Below are positions 43,464 through 51,986 of a stretch of 64,000 nt of DNA, in pieces. The stretch lies in NCBI RefSeq assembly GCF_029893325.1, contig NZ_JARXWL010000001.1, forward strand, positions 62,001-126,000, written 5' to 3'. The number at the start of each line of letters is the position of its first letter. Position 1 is the first letter of the stretch. Both the position numbers and the translations under genes were made by a program. Origin of the DNA: Enterococcus sp. PF1-24 (GTDB taxonomy: Bacteria; Bacillota; Bacilli; Lactobacillales; Enterococcaceae). Under the pieces are notes generated by a model. The model was not told where the DNA came from and searched no databases. It saw only the letters and a program-made list of their open reading frames with translations.

Positions 43464-45134
43464 TTACAATTCCTGTGTGTTTTCGCTTTCATCATCTAGA
43501 ACCTCATTAGATTCTGTAGTGACTCCTTCCAGAATCATTTTGCGCAGGTTCTCATTGAACACACGAAAACGCTCATTTTTAGTCTTCTTTGAATCCATAA
43601 ATCCAGCAATAACTTTTTCAAGACTGCTAAACTGTCTTGTGTTAAATGTGTCTTGATGAGAAAACTTAAAAGCATCGTCCCACAAATATTTAAGGACTTT
43701 TTCTGCAAACCTGTTGTTATTATGTTCGATTTGGATTCTCTCTTTCTCTCCCATACCATCATTGACAGGTTGCATTTCTAAATCAGATGCCGAGATAAAA
43801 TATGCTCCAAGTCGCTTATCCTCAGAGGATGTGATATTATTTCTGCGTAAAATCTCCTCATTAATCGCCTCACAGAACTGTTTCCAAGATACATCTGTAT
43901 CTAAAATCAGTTTGTCGGCAAATTTATGATTTGCAAATGAATTCGGAATCATTCGCATAATCCATCTTCTTTGAAAAGCAGTATCCAATGTGAACACATT
44001 TTGATCAGAAGTATTCATTGTACCCAAAATAGACATATTAGCAGGAATCCTAACCTTATGCTCCTCATCACCATAAACGATACGAGCAACATGGGCATTC
44101 GTTATTCCATATTCACTTGTGCCTCTCTTGTACAGAAGATTACCAGTTTCATCAAATTCATCTTCATCTTTTCTATCAAGAAGCTGGAATATCTCTCCGA
44201 ATATTGCAGGGGCATTCCCGCGATTTATTTCTTCCACAATCAAGTAATAGGATTTCTCTGGATTAGAATATGCCCGTTTTAACAACTTAGTAAATGGACC
44301 CGGCATAAATTCATATCTCACTTTATCATCATCTTTTACAACAGGTAAAATCTGACCAACAAAGTCAGAATACATATAATCAGGATGAAAAACCAAACGT
44401 TCCATGCACTCTTCGTTATCACAGTACTCATGCTCTATTGTCCAGCTTTTACCAGAGCCAGGGACACCGTATAAAAGTACATTACATCCAGTTGTCGCTC
44501 TGTTGCTTTCCTCAATTGCTGGAACATACTCCCCAAATGGATTGATTGCATCATTAATAAATTGCAACTTATAAGCATCCATGTTTATTACATCTCTGCG
44601 CTCACCACTAAAAATGTCTTCCAAACCGATATTATGTGGCCAATTTTCTGGCATTTCTATCGCATTTATAAAGCCAGCATAGTATCGTCTATAGGTAGTC
44701 CTAATGATAAGTATAACGAGATTATCAATGATTCCTGCAAAATCACCATATGAAGTGTATTCGCCATCATCACCTTTACTCGGTTCTGGAAAACCATTAC
44801 CCAAACTCCATGCTGGATGCTTATACTTCATATTCTGCCGGCTTATGCGATAGTTGTTACGTCCTTTTCGAGGTGCAAATTCAACAAATGCACATTGATT
44901 CTTTAAATCACCTAAAACATAGGCATTAAAGGTATACACGGATCTTGCTTCATCCGACAACGGACTGTTTGCCACCTCTGCACAGGAGAGAAAATCAACA
45001 ATCTTATCATTAGAAATTCCAGCCGCCTCCAAGTACGTCTGTCCGCCACCTCCTTCAGGCTTATCAATATCATAAAGTTTTTTGAAATCAGACGGATTGA
45101 TTTTTCTGTAAAATATCCTATCAATGTACTCCAT
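43464..45134 (-). CDS. McrB-like NTPase of a restriction system
   Basis: A 556-residue AAA+ protein. Walker A GVPGSGKSW (223-231), Walker B YYLIVEEINRGN (297-308), the McrB signature MNTSD (373-377) and an arginine-finger segment AFQRRW follow in order. The N-terminal 200 residues (KINPSDFKKLYDIDKPEGGG, FVEFAPRKGRNNYRISRQNM) differ from classic McrB and probably read the DNA. In LlaJI and McrBC systems such a GTPase moves along DNA and drives cleavage by the partner nuclease encoded downstream. Confidence 0.93.
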   Translation of the reverse strand: MEYIDRIFYRKINPSDFKKLYDIDKPEGGGGQTYLEAAGISNDKIVDFLSCAEVANSPLSDEARSVYTFNAYVLGDLKNQCAFVEFAPRKGRNNYRISRQNMKYKHPAWSLGNGFPEPSKGDDGEYTSYGDFAGIIDNLVILIIRTTYRRYYAGFINAIEMPENWPHNIGLEDIFSGERRDVINMDAYKLQFINDAINPFGEYVPAIEESNRATTGCNVLLYGVPGSGKSWTIEHEYCDNEECMERLVFHPDYMYSDFVGQILPVVKDDDKVRYEFMPGPFTKLLKRAYSNPEKSYYLIVEEINRGNAPAIFGEIFQLLDRKDEDEFDETGNLLYKRGTSEYGITNAHVARIVYGDEEHKVRIPANMSILGTMNTSDQNVFTLDTAFQRRWIMRMIPNSFANHKFADKLILDTDVSWKQFCEAINEEILRRNNITSSEDKRLGAYFISASDLEMQPVNDGMGEKERIQIEHNNNRFAEKVLKYLWDDAFKFSHQDTFNTRQFSSLEKVIAGFMDSKKTKNERFRVFNENLRKMILEGVTTESNEVLDDESENTQEL

Positions 45135-45138
45135 TCAC

Positions 45139-46197
45139 CTATACCTGCCTTTCTATTGAAATCAAATATTCCTTTAGTTTCTTTGGCAACTTGCTGTCAT
45201 TGCTTCTAAAACGATTGTAATCTATTTCTTGTACTTTGACATCCCCAAACTTGCTAAAGCACTCTTCTAACTGTTTTAAGGAAAACAATCCATCCTCACT
45301 ATAGCTAATCAGAAACTTTGGACAATGCATATCTCCTAAAATTTTCTCAAACGATTGTAATCCCCGTGTTTTAGTACATAATTTTGAGTGCTGTTCCCAC
45401 CAGTCACGCAAGCCACTTTTGCCGACGGCATCAGGAAAATCTCCTCGTGCGATGGTTTCTAAAATATGATAATTTGCAGCATACTGCCTTTTCATGTACG
45501 GAGGGTCAATGTAGCACAAATCTGCTGTGATGGTTGCTGCCAAATTCTCTGCGAATCCCAATTTAACCATGTGACCTGTTAGATTCTTTGAATAAAACTC
45601 TACAGGTTTTAATTCAATCTGTGTGTTTGCATTTTTCTTGAAATCAGCCAAAAAGTATCCATAAGTTCCAGATATATTGGCAACTTCATTAACTGCCATA
45701 ATCAGAGTGTGCTTTAAGAGAGATTCCTCTACTTTGCTTACAGAACCATTATCAATCCACTCATTAATTTTTTCCCTGACTGCATCAATCTTCTTTGCAT
45801 TTTCTGTAGTGAAATATTTCCGTGGCTCACATCCGTTTTGCGGCATTCCTCCCGGAGAAAACTCTTTAAAAAAGAATCCTTCTTTAGGTTCAATGTCATT
45901 CAAGAAAGCCAGAGCTGCCACATAAGAATCTTTCTCATTTGGGTTTATTATCCCTTGATTCACAAGACCTACAAAGGAAGGTGCTGAATCTAAACACAGA
46001 CTAACTATTAAATGATGGTAAGAATATGTCATTACATCAGATGCAACAACTGAGTATCCTGCTTTTCTTAATTCTAATGCAACTGTACCAGTTCCTGCCA
46101 TAATATCGGCCACTGTCCCTGTTTTTCCAATAAGCTGCTCTACTTTTTCAAGGATGTATGGAGTTAGCTTTGATTTATTTCCAATATACCTATACAT
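45139..46197 (-). CDS. D12-class DNA adenine methyltransferase
   Basis: A 352-residue methyltransferase. MYRYIGNKSKLTPYI is the usual N-terminus of the D12 (Dam-like) group, with SAM motif ADIMAGTGTVALE (30-42), VVASDV and catalytic DPPY (231-234), then YAANYHILETIARGD. It would methylate N6 of adenine. It overlaps the Eco57I-like methyltransferase gene by eight bases and is followed by the McrB-like gene after four bases, so all are one operon. Confidence 0.93.
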   Translation of the reverse strand: MYRYIGNKSKLTPYILEKVEQLIGKTGTVADIMAGTGTVALELRKAGYSVVASDVMTYSYHHLIVSLCLDSAPSFVGLVNQGIINPNEKDSYVAALAFLNDIEPKEGFFFKEFSPGGMPQNGCEPRKYFTTENAKKIDAVREKINEWIDNGSVSKVEESLLKHTLIMAVNEVANISGTYGYFLADFKKNANTQIELKPVEFYSKNLTGHMVKLGFAENLAATITADLCYIDPPYMKRQYAANYHILETIARGDFPDAVGKSGLRDWWEQHSKLCTKTRGLQSFEKILGDMHCPKFLISYSEDGLFSLKQLEECFSKFGDVKVQEIDYNRFRSNDSKLPKKLKEYLISIERQV

Positions 46198-47842
46198 CTT
46201 CTACCTCAACTTTCATATTGTTAATCGCACTTAAGTCAGGCAGACGATTCATCTCACCATAAATCATATTGCATTCGGCATCTGACAGACCATACTTCTT
46301 CATAATCAGTTTCTCTAGCTGGACATCTTTGCTATATTCATATCTATGAGCTAATTCAGATGCGACCTCTATAATTTTTCTATCCAACTCGCTGTTTTCA
46401 AACTCCCTGATAGGTAGCGAATAGATAATTTGCTTAGTAAAGTAGGGGTGTGACTTCCATTCATTTTCTCCATATGCCTTCAAATAGAAGTAGTAAACTA
46501 CACGTGAATTCAGCAATGCCAGATAATACTCCAAAGGTGCTTGGTGCTGACTATCTTTGAATTTTAAAATATATACAGTCTGGCTTGTCATACTTCCAGT
46601 ATAATCAATCGATGCATATATTCCAAGGCCCGTTTTTCTTACTAACAATTTAGGTGGAGTGTACATTGTGCGATTTTTATAATTTATTCCGGGAATGTTT
46701 GATTTGATATAAAATTCTCCTGTTATTCCATACCTTCGAATATTCTCGCCAACATAAATCTGAACCATCTGGGGTGTTTGTTCTTTGGACACAACGTTTT
46801 GAACACTGCTATCTGTAACCAAAATTTCACTTCCACAATTAGTACATTTTTTCTTGCCTTCCGCCAGCTGAGATTTTTTATATCCCTGAGCATATCCACA
46901 AGAAGGGCAGAACACAACCTTTCCAGTTTTCGATATTTCAACACCGCGCCCAAAAATAAATGTTTTCTCCCAGTTTATAGAATGCGCCTTTATCTTCGAC
47001 AGCAATGTTTCTTCATCTGCGTGTGTGTCAACATCAAAATTGCAGGCTGCATTTTCAGAAAAACGTCTTTGTAGCACATCGTGCACCCCCTCATTGTAAA
47101 AATTAAAGAGGCTCAAATCTGAGGTCAAAAACTTTTTTCGTTCTTCTGTAGTAAGTCTAAAGCAATGGGTTACAGAATGATCCGTTGGGTCTTCTTTTCT
47201 GCAAACAACAACAGTAGTAGCTCTATTCACTTCTTCAAATATTTTTTCGCCCAATCTGGCTATTACCTTGATTTGTGTTTTCTCCGTCAGAAATCTTCTA
47301 AGTTTCTCGTTTTGCGCATCAAACAATGAATCGGGAATGATAAATGAAAAGTATCCACCATCATCTAATAAGTTATAAGCCAATTCCACAAAAAGCACAA
47401 AGCTATCATATTGTCCTGCAGTCAATGAAAAACCCGCATTTTGTAATTCTTCACGAGAATATATTTTCTCGGAACTCCACGGCGGATTTGCAATTATCGC
47501 AGATATTCCCTTAAATTTATTCCTCCAATATTTCGCTGTTTGCTTCTTCACTTTTCGAGGAAGAATTGAATCATTATACTTAATTTCAAAATTCTCGGTC
47601 GAACCCGCTATCGCTTCCTTATCAACGTCTATGCCAAAATACTTCGCCGTTCCATTAAAATATTTTTTTGCAGCACACAGGAGAGCACATTCACCACACG
47701 CAGGATCTAACACTGATTTTATTTCTGTATTTGTCGCTTCTGCCTCTCTATATAAAAGTTCCGCTGCAAACTCAGCCAATCTATTCGGGGTGTATACAAC
47801 ACCGTATTTTTTAGCAACTATCTCCGCCACCTCCTTAGTCAT
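46190..47842 (-). CDS. Eco57I-like DNA adenine methyltransferase
   Basis: A 550-residue gamma-class N6-adenine methyltransferase. SAM motif VLDPACGECALL (45-56), catalytic NPPW (119-122), then a zinc ribbon (CPSCGYAQGYKKSQ with CTNCGSE, about 313-343) and a C-terminal target-recognition region (YYLALLNSRVVYYFYLKAYG, SHPYFTKQIIYSLPI). No nuclease domain is fused, unlike Eco57I. The start codon lies 11 bases after the Phd-like gene and has only a weak site, suggesting coupled translation. Confidence 0.9.
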   Translation of the reverse strand: MTKEVAEIVAKKYGVVYTPNRLAEFAAELLYREAEATNTEIKSVLDPACGECALLCAAKKYFNGTAKYFGIDVDKEAIAGSTENFEIKYNDSILPRKVKKQTAKYWRNKFKGISAIIANPPWSSEKIYSREELQNAGFSLTAGQYDSFVLFVELAYNLLDDGGYFSFIIPDSLFDAQNEKLRRFLTEKTQIKVIARLGEKIFEEVNRATTVVVCRKEDPTDHSVTHCFRLTTEERKKFLTSDLSLFNFYNEGVHDVLQRRFSENAACNFDVDTHADEETLLSKIKAHSINWEKTFIFGRGVEISKTGKVVFCPSCGYAQGYKKSQLAEGKKKCTNCGSEILVTDSSVQNVVSKEQTPQMVQIYVGENIRRYGITGEFYIKSNIPGINYKNRTMYTPPKLLVRKTGLGIYASIDYTGSMTSQTVYILKFKDSQHQAPLEYYLALLNSRVVYYFYLKAYGENEWKSHPYFTKQIIYSLPIREFENSELDRKIIEVASELAHRYEYSKDVQLEKLIMKKYGLSDAECNMIYGEMNRLPDLSAINNMKVEVEDV

Positions 47843-47853
47843 GCTTTGAATAC

Positions 47854-48066
47854 TCAGAACTCATTGATATCAATTCCTTTCGCAAGTAGTCGCTCATAGC
47901 GTTCATTTGACATAACAACAGCTATGGGTTTCCCATTTTTATTTATATAAGCTGCTTTGTCTTCTTCAACCAATTTTCTTATTAGTTTGGAAGACTGTCC
48001 ACGATTAAACTCCCCAATATTCAAATGTTCCATCGGTATTTTAGGTTTCATTTTTACATCCGCCAA
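47854..48066 (-). CDS. Phd/YefM-like DNA-binding protein without toxin
   Basis: About 70 residues from TTG at 48066, eight bases after AAGGAGG; an in-frame GTG at 48075 overlaps that site. MEHLNIGEFNRGQSSKLIRK and YINKNGKPIAVVMSNERYER match the Phd/YefM antitoxin fold, a dimeric DNA-binding domain with a toxin-binding tail. No toxin gene lies on either side: a methyltransferase follows. A perfect palindrome overlaps its promoter. It may act as a controller of the restriction-modification operon, as C proteins do elsewhere; that is inference. Confidence 0.85.
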   Translation of the reverse strand: MADVKMKPKIPMEHLNIGEFNRGQSSKLIRKLVEEDKAAYINKNGKPIAVVMSNERYERLLAKGIDINEF

Positions 48067-48106
48067 TATCAGCACCTCCTTGAAAACACTAAACTTTCTC
48101 CTTTTA

Positions 48107-48188
48107 ATTATAGCATAAACGAGTTGTAATTACAATCCCTTTTAAAATTATATTACTAATTATTTTTATAACTGTAATAGTAATTACT
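48107..48188 (-). promoter_or_regulatory. Restriction operon promoter with palindromic operators
   Basis: Minus strand -35 TTGTAA (48130-48135), 17 bases, -10 TATAAT (48107-48112). The perfect palindrome TTGTAATTACAA (48124-48135) covers the -35. A second palindrome AGTAATTACT (48179-48188) lies upstream. Both contain GTAATTAC. These are likely sites for the Phd-like protein. Confidence 0.8.
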
Positions 48189-48220
48189 TTTTGTCTCTCA
48201 ATTAAGAATCACTAGATGCC

Positions 48221-48273
48221 ATAGAAAAAGTGCAGGTTTTCTGAATTAACAAAAAACCTGCACTTTTTTCTAT
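48221..48273 (-). terminator. Terminator between GIY-YIG gene and restriction operon
   Basis: Perfect 16-base arms (48225-48240 and 48253-48268) around AAAAAGTGCAGG, with T runs on both strands. It ends the GIY-YIG transcript, so that gene is a separate unit from the methyltransferase/McrB operon. Confidence 0.92.
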
Positions 48274-48281
48274 GCTACATT

Positions 48282-49166
48282 CTAATTTTGACTATTTTCA
48301 ACATCTTTCAAAATCTTACCCTCATCCGTTTTCCATTCAATATTCCCATTCGCTGATGCACCGAGTACAAAAGCAGCTGAACTTGATGGCGATTTGAATA
48401 ATATCTCGTTTCTTATAATGCCATTCTCATCTATATTATCCTTATTGTTTTTTCTCTCGGTTTTCACATAGTCTGGGCAACTTGGAACAATATCCGCTCT
48501 AATTTTGCTACCAGCTAAAACAACAAAACCCTCACTTGTTAGCTTGCCCTTTGCATCTGCACCGCTACGTCTTATGTAAAAAATCATATTATCGCTTTCT
48601 GCACTATCGCTATTCGGAGCAACCGTTATTTTAGAGTCTGTAAGGGATTCAAATACCTTATGCCCGAGCGTACCCATAATTATTTTTGCATAATCAATGA
48701 ATTCTTCGAGCTCGCTTTCCTTTTCCTCTGTAATATTACCGGGTGTAGGGTCATTGCCGTTTTTTACAACATAACGTTCTGTCTCTTTAGCGATATTTGT
48801 AAATCTATTTTCAAGATAGCTTATCTCTGTGGGTCCGAAAGAGTTATTTGAAGTTGTGAACACCACCGCTTCCGTCCAGTAATCCTTTTCGGGATTGCGT
48901 TTATGCTCTTGCAAGCGATATAGTATTCCTTCGCCATTTTTACGAACGCCAGCCTGTCCGATATAAACGACACTTTCACCTGTTTGATCAGATATTCCGA
49001 AGAGAAAATATACGCCACTTTGCGAAAGGTCATCACGCCCCTTACAGCTATCAAGCTTTGTGCGTGGGATTTTATAAGCAACTCCCGTCCAATTAGCAAG
49101 AGTGCATTTCATTCTGCCATTTGGTTCTCCATCCATCAAAAATAAATTTATACTTTTCCCTCGCAT
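48282..49166 (-). CDS. GIY-YIG nuclease with DUF4357-like C-terminus
   Basis: A 294-residue protein. SGVYFLFGISD (GVY 51-53), SVVYIGQAG (YIG 68-70), a later Arg in YRLQEHK and Glu in ISYLENRF are the GIY-YIG nuclease residues. The C-terminal 60 residues (ILFKSPSSSAAFVLGASANG, with IEWKTDEGKIL) resemble DUF4357. This pairing occurs near restriction and other defence genes. It is the last prophage gene before the attachment region. It has its own terminator. The start has only a weak ribosome binding site. Confidence 0.88.
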   Translation of the reverse strand: MRGKSINLFLMDGEPNGRMKCTLANWTGVAYKIPRTKLDSCKGRDDLSQSGVYFLFGISDQTGESVVYIGQAGVRKNGEGILYRLQEHKRNPEKDYWTEAVVFTTSNNSFGPTEISYLENRFTNIAKETERYVVKNGNDPTPGNITEEKESELEEFIDYAKIIMGTLGHKVFESLTDSKITVAPNSDSAESDNMIFYIRRSGADAKGKLTSEGFVVLAGSKIRADIVPSCPDYVKTERKNNKDNIDENGIIRNEILFKSPSSSAAFVLGASANGNIEWKTDEGKILKDVENSQN

Positions 49167-49480
49167 ATCTTCTCAAACCTCTTTTCATCTATTTTCTCAC
49201 ATACGTTTTCGTGTCTCCGATTGCTGTCAACATTCTCCTACACTCACACTATGTCAGTAGTCCTATGCACTCACCAAGCCATAACCCAATAATCGGTCAA
49301 CCCTTGTAATCACTCACTTTGAGTGCATTCGGCTATTGTTTTTTCGATATTCAACCACTTATCAAAATCCCATAGCCATTTTTCATTTGGGGGAAATGCC
49401 GTGTTTACGGGGTTTATCGGCACTTTTACCCCTCAGTTCTCGTTATCAACATGACACACTCAACATGATGAGTTTGTGGG
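49167..49480. other. Prophage right end and attachment region
   Basis: About 260 bases without a gene between the GIY-YIG gene and the rRNA methyltransferase stop codon, followed by the last codons of that gene. A hairpin TGCCG/CGGCA (about 49397-49423) follows the stop and may be its terminator. The conserved THHVECV-coding segment of the methyltransferase ends near 49455. The last residues (LITRTEG) may be prophage-derived. The exact crossover is not resolved, since the left end is not recognised. Confidence 0.5.
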
Positions 49481-50799
49481 AATAAATCAATTGGTTGAAT
49501 TTGCTTGGTTGTATAGCCTAATTGGTCAAATTGCTTCAAATCTCTTGCCATAGTTGCTGGATTGCAAGAAATGTAAACCACTTTGTTGATTTCTGCCTCA
49601 GCGATGGAATTGATAAAGCTGTCTGTTAAGCCTTTGCGAGGCGGATCCACAAAAACAACAGTTGGCTTAATGCCATCAGCTAACCATTTTTCCAATGATT
49701 CTTCAACCATACCGACTTCATAAGTAGCATTTTCGATGTTGTTCAGCATTGCATTTTTCTTAGCATCAGCTACAGCTTCAGGAACGACTTCCATACCGTA
49801 AACGTGCTTAACTTCCTCTGCTAATGACAAACCAATTGTTCCGATACCACAATAAGCATCTACAACGATATCATCTTTAGTTAATTTGGCTAAATCAATG
49901 GCTGTTTGGTATAGTTTTTCAGTTTGTAAGGTATTAACTTGGTAGAAAGATTTACTAGATATTTGGAATTTTTTCCCTAAAAGCGTATCTTGAATTGATT
50001 TTTTACCAAATAATAAAATTTCTGACTTACCTAAAATAACATTTGTCGCTTTTTCATTGACATTTTGAATCACCGAAACGACTTCTGGAATTTCAGTAGC
50101 AATCACTTTTGCTAGTTCCTTACCTTTAAAGAATTTTTCGGTCCGAGTAACTAAAGTCACCATCATTTCATGGCTATAGTGACCACGACGAATAATAATA
50201 TGACGCAAGAAACCAGTATTTCTTTCTTCACTATAAGGTTTGATATTGAATCTTCTTAAAATTTGTTTGATTACTTGCAAAGCTTCATCAATTTTAGGAT
50301 CTTGAATCATGAAGTTTTCAATCGGTACGATGTTATGAGAGTTTTTACGATAAAAACCTAACTCTAAACGGTCATCCACTTTTCGCACAGGGATTTGTGC
50401 TTTATTGCGGTAGCCCCATGGTTCAGCCATGCCGATTGTTGGTAGTACCTTAATTTCAGGCAGTTTAGCAATTTTTTCAAGATTTTGAACCACTTGTTGC
50501 TGTTTAAAAAGTAGTTGTTTTTCATAAGCCAAATGACCTAGTGGCGCAATACCTGTTCGTAATAAATCAAATTCTGCCATTGGTTGACGATCTGGGCTTT
50601 CTTGCAACCAGCTTAAAACTTTGGCATAACCAAAATTTTTACCGGTTTTTAATACGTGAATTTTAACTTCTTCACCGACTAACGCATTTTCGATGAAAAG
50701 TGGATAGCCGTCAACTTTAGCAACCCCTAGTCCTTCATAAGTTAAATCGATAATTTTTGTTGTTAATCGTTGATTTTTTTCTACTGGATAAGTTTTCAT
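49426..50799 (-). CDS. rlmD: 23S rRNA (uracil-5-)-methyltransferase, RlmD/RumA family
   Basis: About 457 residues from ATG at 50799, preceded by AAGGCGG; longer in-frame starts have no site. An N-terminal TRAM RNA-binding domain (about 5-60, IIDLTYEGLGVAKVDGYPLF) is followed by the methyltransferase: DAYCGIGTIGLSLAEE (SAM), VFVDPPRKGL and YISCNPATMARDL with the catalytic cysteine. The family also includes RlmCD, which methylates two positions. The prophage lies at its 3' end but leaves the reading frame intact with a new last few codons. Confidence 0.93.
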   Translation of the reverse strand: MKTYPVEKNQRLTTKIIDLTYEGLGVAKVDGYPLFIENALVGEEVKIHVLKTGKNFGYAKVLSWLQESPDRQPMAEFDLLRTGIAPLGHLAYEKQLLFKQQQVVQNLEKIAKLPEIKVLPTIGMAEPWGYRNKAQIPVRKVDDRLELGFYRKNSHNIVPIENFMIQDPKIDEALQVIKQILRRFNIKPYSEERNTGFLRHIIIRRGHYSHEMMVTLVTRTEKFFKGKELAKVIATEIPEVVSVIQNVNEKATNVILGKSEILLFGKKSIQDTLLGKKFQISSKSFYQVNTLQTEKLYQTAIDLAKLTKDDIVVDAYCGIGTIGLSLAEEVKHVYGMEVVPEAVADAKKNAMLNNIENATYEVGMVEESLEKWLADGIKPTVVFVDPPRKGLTDSFINSIAEAEINKVVYISCNPATMARDLKQFDQLGYTTKQIQPIDLFPQTHHVECVMLITRTEG

Positions 50800-50888
50800 T
50801 AGTAACCGCCTTAATTTCCTCAATATTTTCTTTTTCATTCTAAAGAATCTATAACTGAAAAGCAAATAAAACTTTGTAATTCTATAGA

Positions 50889-50934
50889 AAAACTCAGCTT
50901 AGTTATGTGTTGCCCACTAACTAAGCTGAGTTTT
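50889..50934. terminator. Terminator between ridA and rlmD
   Basis: Perfect 17-base arms (50889-50905 and 50918-50934) with a 12-base loop and A/T runs. It ends the ridA transcript. Confidence 0.93.
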
Positions 50935-50941
50935 AATAACT

Positions 50942-51322
50942 TTATGCTTTAACTGAAGCAATAATTTCAATCTCAATCAAAACATCTTTCGGTAAACGAG
51001 CCACTTCAACAGCTGAACGCGCTGGGAAAACTTCTCCAAAAGCTTGCGCATAGACTTCATTAAAAGCCGCAAAATCGTTCATATCATTTAAGAAACAAGT
51101 TGTTTTTACAACATCATCAAAAGTTGCGTTGGCTTCTTTTAAAATAGCAGCGATATTTTTCATCACTTGGGCTGTTTGTTCTTCAATGGTGGTACCAATA
51201 ATTTCACCACTAGTTGGATCCAAAGGAATTTGTCCTGAAGCGAATAACAAGCCGTTAACAATTTTTCCTTGAACATAAGGTCCAATAGCTTGTGGGGCAT
51301 GATCTGTGTGTAATATTTTCAT
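50942..51322 (-). CDS. ridA: RidA family 2-iminobutanoate/2-iminopropanoate deaminase
   Basis: A 126-residue protein. [20 protein letters not shown] and the C-terminal [20 protein letters not shown] carry the substrate-binding Arg and family signature. RidA hydrolyses reactive enamine/imine intermediates of amino acid metabolism. AGGAG lies upstream of the ATG. It is flanked by terminators on both sides, so it is a single-gene unit. Length is normal. Confidence 0.95.
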   Translation of the reverse strand: MKILHTDHAPQAIGPYVQGKIVNGLLFASGQIPLDPTSGEIIGTTIEEQTAQVMKNIAAILKEANATFDDVVKTTCFLNDMNDFAAFNEVYAQAFGEVFPARSAVEVARLPKDVLIEIEIIASVKA

Positions 51323-51422
51323 GATTTCTCTCCTTGAAATATAAAGTTAAAAGTTTAAATCAATCATAGCAAAGCTGCTTTCAAAAGTCTAATGACAATT
51401 GACTTTTCTTGCAATAAGCATA

Positions 51423-51458
51423 AAAAAATTCCCTTTGACAAAAATCAGGGAATTTTTT
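51423..51458. terminator. Terminator after perR
   Basis: Arms AAAAAATTCCCT and AGGGAATTTTTT with a 12-base loop. Works in both directions; it lies eight bases after the perR stop codon. Confidence 0.93.
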
Positions 51459-51466
51459 AGATTCTG

Positions 51467-51907
51467 CTAACCTTTTTGTTGGCAATCAGGACAATCTCCA
51501 TAAAGCTCTAAACGATGTTCGTTAATTGCAAAATTAGTCAAACGACTGGCTGCCATTTCAACATCTTCTAAACTTGGATAATGAAAGTCGACAATCTTAC
51601 CACATTTTTGACAAATTACATGATAGTGGCGCTCAGTACTAAAATCAAAATGGCTTGACGCGTCGCCATATTTCATTTCATTAACTAAGCCCAAATCCGT
51701 TAATAAACGTAAATTATTATAAACCGTTGCCACACTCATATTAGGAAAACGTTCCTCCAAAGCATGATAAATATCATCGGCAGTTGGATGGTTATGATAA
51801 GTAACCAAATATTCAACGACCGCATGACGTTGTGGGGTAATCCGAATATTTGCTTCTTTTAAAGTGTCAATCGCTTTAGTAACAAGCTGGTTATCCATTT
51901 TTGACAC
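51467..51907 (-). CDS. perR: Peroxide-responsive regulator PerR (Fur family)
   Basis: A 146-residue repressor very close to B. subtilis PerR in its key parts: PNMSVATVYNNLRLL (recognition helix), GDASSHFDFSTERHYHVIC (regulatory metal ligands), CQKCGKIVDFHYPSL and CPDCQQKG (structural Cys4 zinc). PerR senses H2O2 by metal-catalysed oxidation of histidines and derepresses oxidative-stress genes. A PerR-box-like site overlaps its own promoter, so autoregulation is likely. Confidence 0.94.
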   Translation of the reverse strand: MSKMDNQLVTKAIDTLKEANIRITPQRHAVVEYLVTYHNHPTADDIYHALEERFPNMSVATVYNNLRLLTDLGLVNEMKYGDASSHFDFSTERHYHVICQKCGKIVDFHYPSLEDVEMAASRLTNFAINEHRLELYGDCPDCQQKG

Positions 51908-51949
51908 GCTCCTTTTTTAATTTAAAAGCCTCTGATAGCTACTATCCCT

Positions 51950-51986
51950 ATTGTATCTGGTTCTGCTTAGTTTGTAAACATTATAA
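51950..51986 (-). promoter_or_regulatory. perR promoter with PerR box
   Basis: Minus strand -35 TTTACA (51973-51978), 17 bases, -10 TACAAT (51950-51955). The 15-base site TTATAATGTTTACAA (51972-51986) matches the B. subtilis PerR consensus (TTATAATnATTATAA) at 12 of 14 positions and covers the -35. Confidence 0.78.

Larger units (their letters stand above)
1..49430. mobile_element. Prophage integrated at the 3' end of an RlmD/RumA-type gene
   Basis: A contiguous set of siphophage modules runs from serine recombinases at the left, through lysis, tail, head, packaging and replication genes, to a defence island at the right. Immediately beyond the island lies the 3' end of a chromosomal rRNA methyltransferase gene, a known target of serine-recombinase elements in Firmicutes. 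Packaging, capsid, tail, holin and endolysin genes are all open, so the element may be functional. The left attachment site was not recognised and may lie outside the window. The right boundary is inferred from gene content and is uncertain by some tens of bases. Confidence 0.9.

Noticed and set aside
47854-48066. Complete toxin-antitoxin pair.
   Set aside because: No toxin-like gene lies beside the Phd-like gene; its neighbours are a methyltransferase and a separately transcribed nuclease.
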